Source of the DNA: DATHTC01 sp963746805
Lineage (GTDB): Bacteria > Actinomycetota > Thermoleophilia > Gaiellales > Gaiellaceae
DNA: 64,000 bases
NCBI GenBank assembly: GCA_963746805.1
Contig: CAVVCQ010000003.1
Span: 1-64,000, forward strand
Direction of reading: 5' to 3'
The position numbers were made by a program, and so were the translations under genes. Shown here piece after piece: positions 59,984 to 64,000 of the stretch. The notes beneath the pieces are model-generated. The model ran no database searches, had not been told where the DNA came from, and saw only the letters and a list, made by a program, of their open reading frames with translations. The first letter of the stretch is position 1. The number at the start of each line of letters is the position of its first letter.

Positions 59984-60549
59984 GCTATGGGATCGTCGTC
60001 GTCGGCGCCTCGCTCGGAGGCCTGCGCGCGATGAGCGAGCTGCTCGACGTGCTCCCCGACGAGGTCGACGTGCCCGTCGTGCTCGCGCAGCACCGCGCCC
60101 CGGTCGCGGAGCGCGACTCGCTCGAGGCGCTCCTCCGTCGCCACACGCGCCGGCCCGTGGTCGAGGCAGGCGACAAGGATCCGATCCTGGCGCAGCATGT
60201 GTACGTGGCCCCGCCCGACTACCACCTGCTCGTCGAGGAGGAGGGGTCGTTCGCCCTCTCGACCGACGAGCGCGTGCAGTACGCGCGCCCGTCCGTGGAC
60301 GTCCTGTTCGAGTCGGCCGCCGACGCCTACGGCGAGCGCACGATCGGGATCGTCCTCACCGGGGCGAACGCGGACGGCGCCGCCGGGCTGCTCGCGATCC
60401 GCGACGTCGGCGGGGTCGCGATCGTGCAGGACCCGGAGACGGCGGAGGCGCGGCAGATGCCCGACGCCGCGATCCAGGCGAACGCGGCCGACGCGATCCT
60501 CCCCGTCCGCGAGATCGGGAAGTTCCTCCTCGGGCTGTGCGTGCGGTGA
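59980..60549 (+). CDS. cheB: CheB-type methylesterase domain, without receiver
   Basis: A 189-residue CheB catalytic domain lacking the usual N-terminal receiver. The catalytic triad segments are VVVGASLGGLRAMSELL (Ser), VLAQHRAPVAERD (His) and IGIVLTGANADGAAGL (Asp). It would remove methyl groups added by the CheR just upstream. GTG 59980 overlaps the cheR stop (GTGA). With no receiver of its own, control may come from the kinases next to it. Confidence 0.93.
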   Translation: MSYGIVVVGASLGGLRAMSELLDVLPDEVDVPVVLAQHRAPVAERDSLEALLRRHTRRPVVEAGDKDPILAQHVYVAPPDYHLLVEEEGSFALSTDERVQYARPSVDVLFESAADAYGERTIGIVLTGANADGAAGLLAIRDVGGVAIVQDPETAEARQMPDAAIQANAADAILPVREIGKFLLGLCVR

Positions 60550-62978
60550 GCGAGGCGCCTCCCACCGCCACCGTTCTCCTCGTCGACGACCGCGCCGAGA
60601 ACCTGCTCGCGCTCGAGGCCATCCTCGAGCCGCTCGGGCAGGAGCTCGTGCGCGCGCACTCCGGCGAGGAGGCGCTCCGCGAGCTGCTCCGCCGGGACTT
60701 CGCCGTGATCCTGCTCGACGTGCAGATGCCGGGGATCGACGGCTTCGAGACCGCGCGCCTGATCAAGGAGCGCCAGCGCACGCGCCACATCCCGATCCTC
60801 TTCCTCACCGCGATCAGCCGCGACAGCGAGCAGGTCTTCCGCGGCTACTCGGCCGGGGCGGTCGACTACATCCTCAAGCCGTTCGAGGCGGACGTGCTCC
60901 GCTCGAAGGTGGGCGTGTTCGTCGAGCTCTGGCAGAAGGGCGAGCTGCTGCGGCGCCAGGAGGTGGAGCTGCGGCGGCGCGAGGTCGCGGAGGCCGTGTT
61001 CGAGAGCGAGGCGCGCTACCGGACGCTCGCGGAGGCGATGCCGCAGATCGTCTGGCTCGCCGACGGCGACGGCAACGCGACGTACTACAACGAGCGCTGG
61101 TTCGAGTACACGGGGCTCGACGCCGAGCACGCCTCCGGCCAGGAGTGGCACGGGATCGTGCACCCGGATGAGCTCCCCGAGACGATCGTCCGATTCGAGC
61201 AGGCGGCGTCCGGCGGCGGGGTGTTCGAGATGGAGTACCGGCTGCGGCGGAGCGACGGCCGCTATCGCTGGCACCTCGGCCGCGCCGTGCCGGTGCGCGA
61301 CCCGGGCGGGCAGATCACGGGCTACGTCGGCACCGCCACTGACATCGACGACCAGCGCCGGGCGCGCGACGCGCAGAGGCTCCTGGTGGAGGCGGGTGAC
61401 ATCCTCGGCTCGTCGCTCGACTACCGGAAGACGCTGCCGGAGGTCGCCCGGGCCTCGGTCCCTGCAATCGCAGACTGGGCCTCCGTGCACGTCGTCGGCG
61501 CCGACAGGTCGCTCGAGCGGGTCGCGGTCGCGCACGTCGACCCGACGAAGCTGACATTCGCCGAGGAGCTCGAGGCGCGGTACCCGCCGGCGGGCGACGA
61601 CCCGACGCTCGAAGTGCTCCGCACGCAGCACCCGGTATTCGTCGCGGAGATCACCGAGGAGATGCTCGATGCGGCCGCCGTGGACGACCTCCACCGCGGC
61701 CTCCTCCGCGAGCTCGGGCCGCGCTCGTCGATCGCGGTACCGCTCCTCGCCGGCGACGAGGCCCTCGGCGTGATCACGTTCGTCCGGACGGAGTCCGGCC
61801 GGGCCTACGGCGACGACGACCTCGCCCTCGTGCTGGATCTCGCGCGCCGCGTGGCCACGGCGATGGAGAACGCGCGCCTGTACGCCGAGGCCGAGCGCCG
61901 TGCGCAGGCCGCCAGCGCGCTCGCGAACGTCGGCGACGCGGTCGTGCTCGCCGACGCGGGAGGGGTCGTCCGGCTCTGGAACCCGGCCGCCGCGATGATC
62001 ACGGGGATCTCCGAGGCCGCGGCGGTCGGGCGGCACCTCGAGGACGTGATCCCGGGCTGGCGGGCGCTCGCCCAGCGGATCCCGGTCGCGAGCGGGCCCG
62101 GGCAGGTGGTCACCGCGCTCACGCTCCCGGTCGAGCTCGACGGCCGCGAGGTCTGGCTCTCCGGCTCGGGCGTCGGCTTCGCCGAGGGCGTGGTCTACGC
62201 CTTCCGCGACCTCACCGAGGAGCGCCGCGTCGAGGAGATGAAGTCCGACTTCGTCGCGACGGTCTCGCACGAGCTGCGCACGCCGCTGGCCGCGATCCGC
62301 GGCTCGGCGCTGACGATCCTCCGTCCCGACCTCGAGCTCGAGGACGACCTGAAGGGCCGCCTGCTCGAGGTGATCGCCGACGAGTCCCAGCGACTCGCGC
62401 AGATCGTCAACGACCTCCTGCTCGCGTCGCACCTCGACTCGGGCCGCCTGCAGCTGCAGATCGAGAGCTGCGACCCGGTCGAGCTCGCCCGGCTCGTGGT
62501 CGAGGCGGCGCGGACGCACCTGCCCGACAACGTGACGGTCGACCTGGATGCCGGCAAGGAGCTGCCGTCGGTCGCCGCCGACCCGGGCCAGCTCCGCCAG
62601 GTGCTCGAGAACCTCGTCGAGAACGCGATCAAGTATTCGCCGGACGGCGGTTCCGTCGAGCTCCGGATCGGGCGCGACGACGGCTCGGTCAGCTTCCGCG
62701 TGCGCGACGAGGGCCTCGGGATCCCGCCCGCCGAGCACCGGCGCGTCTTCGAGAAGTTCTACCGCCTCGACCCGAACATGACCCGCGGGATCGGCGGTAC
62801 CGGGCTCGGCCTCTACATCTCGCGCGAACTTGTGCGCATGATGGGCGGGCGGATCCGGGTCGAGTCCGAGCCTGACCGGGGCTCCACGTTCACGGTGGAG
62901 ATCCCCGCGGCGGAGCTCGAGCCGACGGTCGTGCGCGCGGCGGCGCGGAAGGCAGCCGCCGCGCGGACGACCGATTGA
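60546..62978 (+). CDS. Sensor kinase with REC-PAS-GAF-PAS-HisKA-HATPase layout
   Basis: An 810-residue protein starting at GTG 60546, overlapping the cheB stop (GTGA). It has an N-terminal receiver (phospho-Asp at about residue 58, ILLDVQMPGIDGFE) and a PAS/PAC domain at 150-275 (MPQIVWLADGDGNATYYNER). A GAF domain at 290-445 and a second PAS at 450-560 follow. HisKA has phospho-His at about 575 (VATVSHELRTPLAAIRGSAL). The ATPase domain has DEGLGIPPAEHRRVFEKF and GIGGTGLGLYISRELVRMMG. The receiver in front suggests it takes phosphate from the giant kinase, making a relay (inference). Confidence 0.94.
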   Translation: MSEAPPTATVLLVDDRAENLLALEAILEPLGQELVRAHSGEEALRELLRRDFAVILLDVQMPGIDGFETARLIKERQRTRHIPILFLTAISRDSEQVFRGYSAGAVDYILKPFEADVLRSKVGVFVELWQKGELLRRQEVELRRREVAEAVFESEARYRTLAEAMPQIVWLADGDGNATYYNERWFEYTGLDAEHASGQEWHGIVHPDELPETIVRFEQAASGGGVFEMEYRLRRSDGRYRWHLGRAVPVRDPGGQITGYVGTATDIDDQRRARDAQRLLVEAGDILGSSLDYRKTLPEVARASVPAIADWASVHVVGADRSLERVAVAHVDPTKLTFAEELEARYPPAGDDPTLEVLRTQHPVFVAEITEEMLDAAAVDDLHRGLLRELGPRSSIAVPLLAGDEALGVITFVRTESGRAYGDDDLALVLDLARRVATAMENARLYAEAERRAQAASALANVGDAVVLADAGGVVRLWNPAAAMITGISEAAAVGRHLEDVIPGWRALAQRIPVASGPGQVVTALTLPVELDGREVWLSGSGVGFAEGVVYAFRDLTEERRVEEMKSDFVATVSHELRTPLAAIRGSALTILRPDLELEDDLKGRLLEVIADESQRLAQIVNDLLLASHLDSGRLQLQIESCDPVELARLVVEAARTHLPDNVTVDLDAGKELPSVAADPGQLRQVLENLVENAIKYSPDGGSVELRIGRDDGSVSFRVRDEGLGIPPAEHRRVFEKFYRLDPNMTRGIGGTGLGLYISRELVRMMGGRIRVESEPDRGSTFTVEIPAAELEPTVVRAAARKAAAARTTD

Positions 62979-63009
62979 CGCGCCCGGAGTCATCGCGCAA
63001 GATCGCCAC

Positions 63010-63609
63010 ATGCCGATCTCGCGCGGGTTTCGGGGGCGGCGCAGCGACGCGGACGATGCGGAGCGCCTGCCGCCCGGCCAGTACCTGACCTACGACTTCC
63101 CGGTGCTCTCGGCCGGGCCGACACCGCGGACACGACTCGAGGACTGGACGTTCACGGTCGCGTACGGCGAGGACCGGCGCACCTGGACCTGGGAGGAGTT
63201 CCGCGCCCTCCCGACCGAGGGGCCGACGGTCGACATCCACTGCGTCACGAAGTGGTCGAAGCTCGACACGACCTGGGAGGGCGTCTCCGTCGACACGCTC
63301 CTCGACGGCTTCGAGCACGACGCCGCCCACGCGCTCGCCCTCTGCGACGGCGGGTACACGACGAACGTCCCGCTCGAGGACCTCACCGGCGGGCAGGCCT
63401 GGGTCGCCTTCGCCTTCGACGGCGAGCCGCTCGACCCCGAGCACGGCGGGCCGGCGCGCCTGCTCGTGCCCCACCTCTACTTCTGGAAGTCCGCGAAGTG
63501 GATCCGCGCGCTCCGGCTCCAGGACGAGGACGAGCCGGGCTTCTGGGAGACGAACGGCTACCACAACTATGGCGACCCGTGGCGCGAGCAGCGGTACTGG
63601 GGCGACTGA
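63010..63609 (+). CDS. Sulfite-oxidase-fold molybdopterin oxidoreductase
   Basis: A 199-residue protein with the Moco domain of the sulfite oxidase/YedY family. The Cys that binds molybdenum is in TVDIHCVTKWSKLDTTWEGV, followed by ALCDGGYTTNVPLEDLTGG and ARLLVPHLYFWKSAKWIRAL. No signal peptide or Tat motif is seen, so it is probably cytoplasmic. It is paired with the FAD reductase that follows, which would supply or take electrons. Substrate unknown. Confidence 0.9.
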   Translation: MPISRGFRGRRSDADDAERLPPGQYLTYDFPVLSAGPTPRTRLEDWTFTVAYGEDRRTWTWEEFRALPTEGPTVDIHCVTKWSKLDTTWEGVSVDTLLDGFEHDAAHALALCDGGYTTNVPLEDLTGGQAWVAFAFDGEPLDPEHGGPARLLVPHLYFWKSAKWIRALRLQDEDEPGFWETNGYHNYGDPWREQRYWGD

Positions 63610-64000
63610 CGTGGCAGGTCACGACGGTCGCCGACGCCGTCGCCGAGACTGCCGACGTTCGGACGCTCGTCCTCGACGCCCCTGACTGGCCCGGGCACCT
63701 CGCGGGGCAGCACCTCGACGTGCGGCTGACCGCCGAGGACGGCTACCAGGCGCAGCGGAGCTACTCGATCGCGTCGGCTCCCGGCGACGGACTCGCGATC
63801 ACGGTCCAGCGCCTGGCCGACGGCGAGGTCTCGCCGTACCTCTTCGACGAGCTCCGGCCCGGCGACGAGCTCGAGCTGCGCGGCCCGATCGGCGGCTACT
63901 TCGTGTGGACGCCGGACCGCGGCGGACCGCTCCTCCTCGTCGGCGGCGGGTCGGGCGTCGTGCCGCTGATGGCGATGATCCGGGCGCGCGCCGAGGCGGG
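63606..64000 (+). CDS. Ferredoxin-NADP reductase-like oxidoreductase (partial, runs off the window)
   Basis: The first 131 residues are visible. WQVTTVADAVAETADVRTLV starts the FAD domain, with GQHLDVRLT, QRSYSIASAP (FAD-binding Arg-x-Tyr-Ser) and LRGPIGGYFVW. The NAD(P) domain begins LLLVGGGSGVVPLMAMIRAR. No ATG/GTG/TTG is in frame near the start. CTG 63606, overlapping the previous stop as CTGA, is the best candidate, as in the carbonic anhydrase gene. It probably works with the Moco protein as an electron-transfer pair. Confidence 0.85.
   Translation, partial: MTWQVTTVADAVAETADVRTLVLDAPDWPGHLAGQHLDVRLTAEDGYQAQRSYSIASAPGDGLAITVQRLADGEVSPYLFDELRPGDELELRGPIGGYFVWTPDRGGPLLLVGGGSGVVPLMAMIRARAEA

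Overview
The window is high-G+C DNA (about 70% by eye) with dense, often overlapping genes and frequent GTG starts. It reads as an actinobacterial chromosome, most likely a deep lineage such as Thermoleophilia (Gaiellales/Solirubrobacterales-like). The taxonomic call is inference from gene families: F420-type LLM oxidoreductase, actinobacterial short citrate synthase, acyl-CoA carboxylase with an epsilon-like peptide, and a HAMP-array hybrid kinase. No tRNA, rRNA, CRISPR array, insertion sequence or prophage was recognised.

Layout. 0.07-7.2 kb (minus): a glycosyltransferase and a giant exported PIG-L deacetylase with four lectin/FN3-like repeats, both broken by many frameshifts near the window edge. 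7.9-10.9 kb (plus): lysC-asd, a beta-carbonic anhydrase and a DUF1232 protein. 10.9-13.8 kb (minus): an atypical LuxR-type regulator behind a palindrome-rich leader, a GNAT protein, an Asp23-like protein, a membrane protein and a metallophosphoesterase. 14.0-18.7 kb (minus): sdhA-sdhB plus an HdrB-like cysteine-rich subunit, then a polysaccharide deacetylase. 18.7-21.1 kb: tandem M29 aminopeptidases. 21.2-23.1 kb: two adjacent Xer recombinases. 23.1-28.1 kb: citrate synthase and malate dehydrogenase (divergent), an SDR, a PDZ-Lon protease and two small Cys-rich proteins. 28.1-33.1 kb: aminotransferase, epimerase, LLM oxidoreductase, YdcF-like protein and a secreted protein with paired-cysteine repeats. 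33.1-37.8 kb (minus): sucC and sucD with a methyltransferase between them, a threonine dehydratase-like enzyme and a DUF1028 fusion. 37.9-39.2 kb (plus): a very acidic 47-residue reading frame directly before a cupin-4 (JmjC-like) oxygenase. 39.2-43.0 kb (minus): acyl-CoA carboxylase alpha, a methyltransferase and a sucrase/ferredoxin-like protein. 43.0-51.9 kb: pgsA, epsilon-like peptide, NlpC/P60 protein, VOC protein, a GGDEF/HD-GYP protein, two exported proteins, carboxylase beta and a Cys/Met-metabolism PLP enzyme. 52.1-63.0 kb (plus): a signalling operon of a 2331-residue HAMP-array hybrid kinase, CheR, CheB and a REC-PAS-GAF kinase. 63.0-64.0 kb: a sulfite-oxidase-fold protein and the start of a ferredoxin-reductase-like partner.

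How the genes fit together. Four TCA-cycle steps (citrate synthase, malate dehydrogenase, succinyl-CoA synthetase, succinate dehydrogenase) lie within about 22 kb. The acyl-CoA carboxylase alpha, epsilon-like and beta parts are spread over about 10 kb. Most operons are coupled by 4-base GTGA start/stop overlaps. The most unusual content is the HAMP-array/CheR/CheB system without chemoreceptors, the acidic peptide/cupin pair, and the paired-cysteine repeat protein.

Sequence quality caveat. Outside the first 4 kb at least five genes carry exactly one or two surplus bases; removing them restores textbook proteins. These look like assembly or base-calling indels. The first 4 kb has a much higher density of breaks, which could be contig-edge error or real decay.
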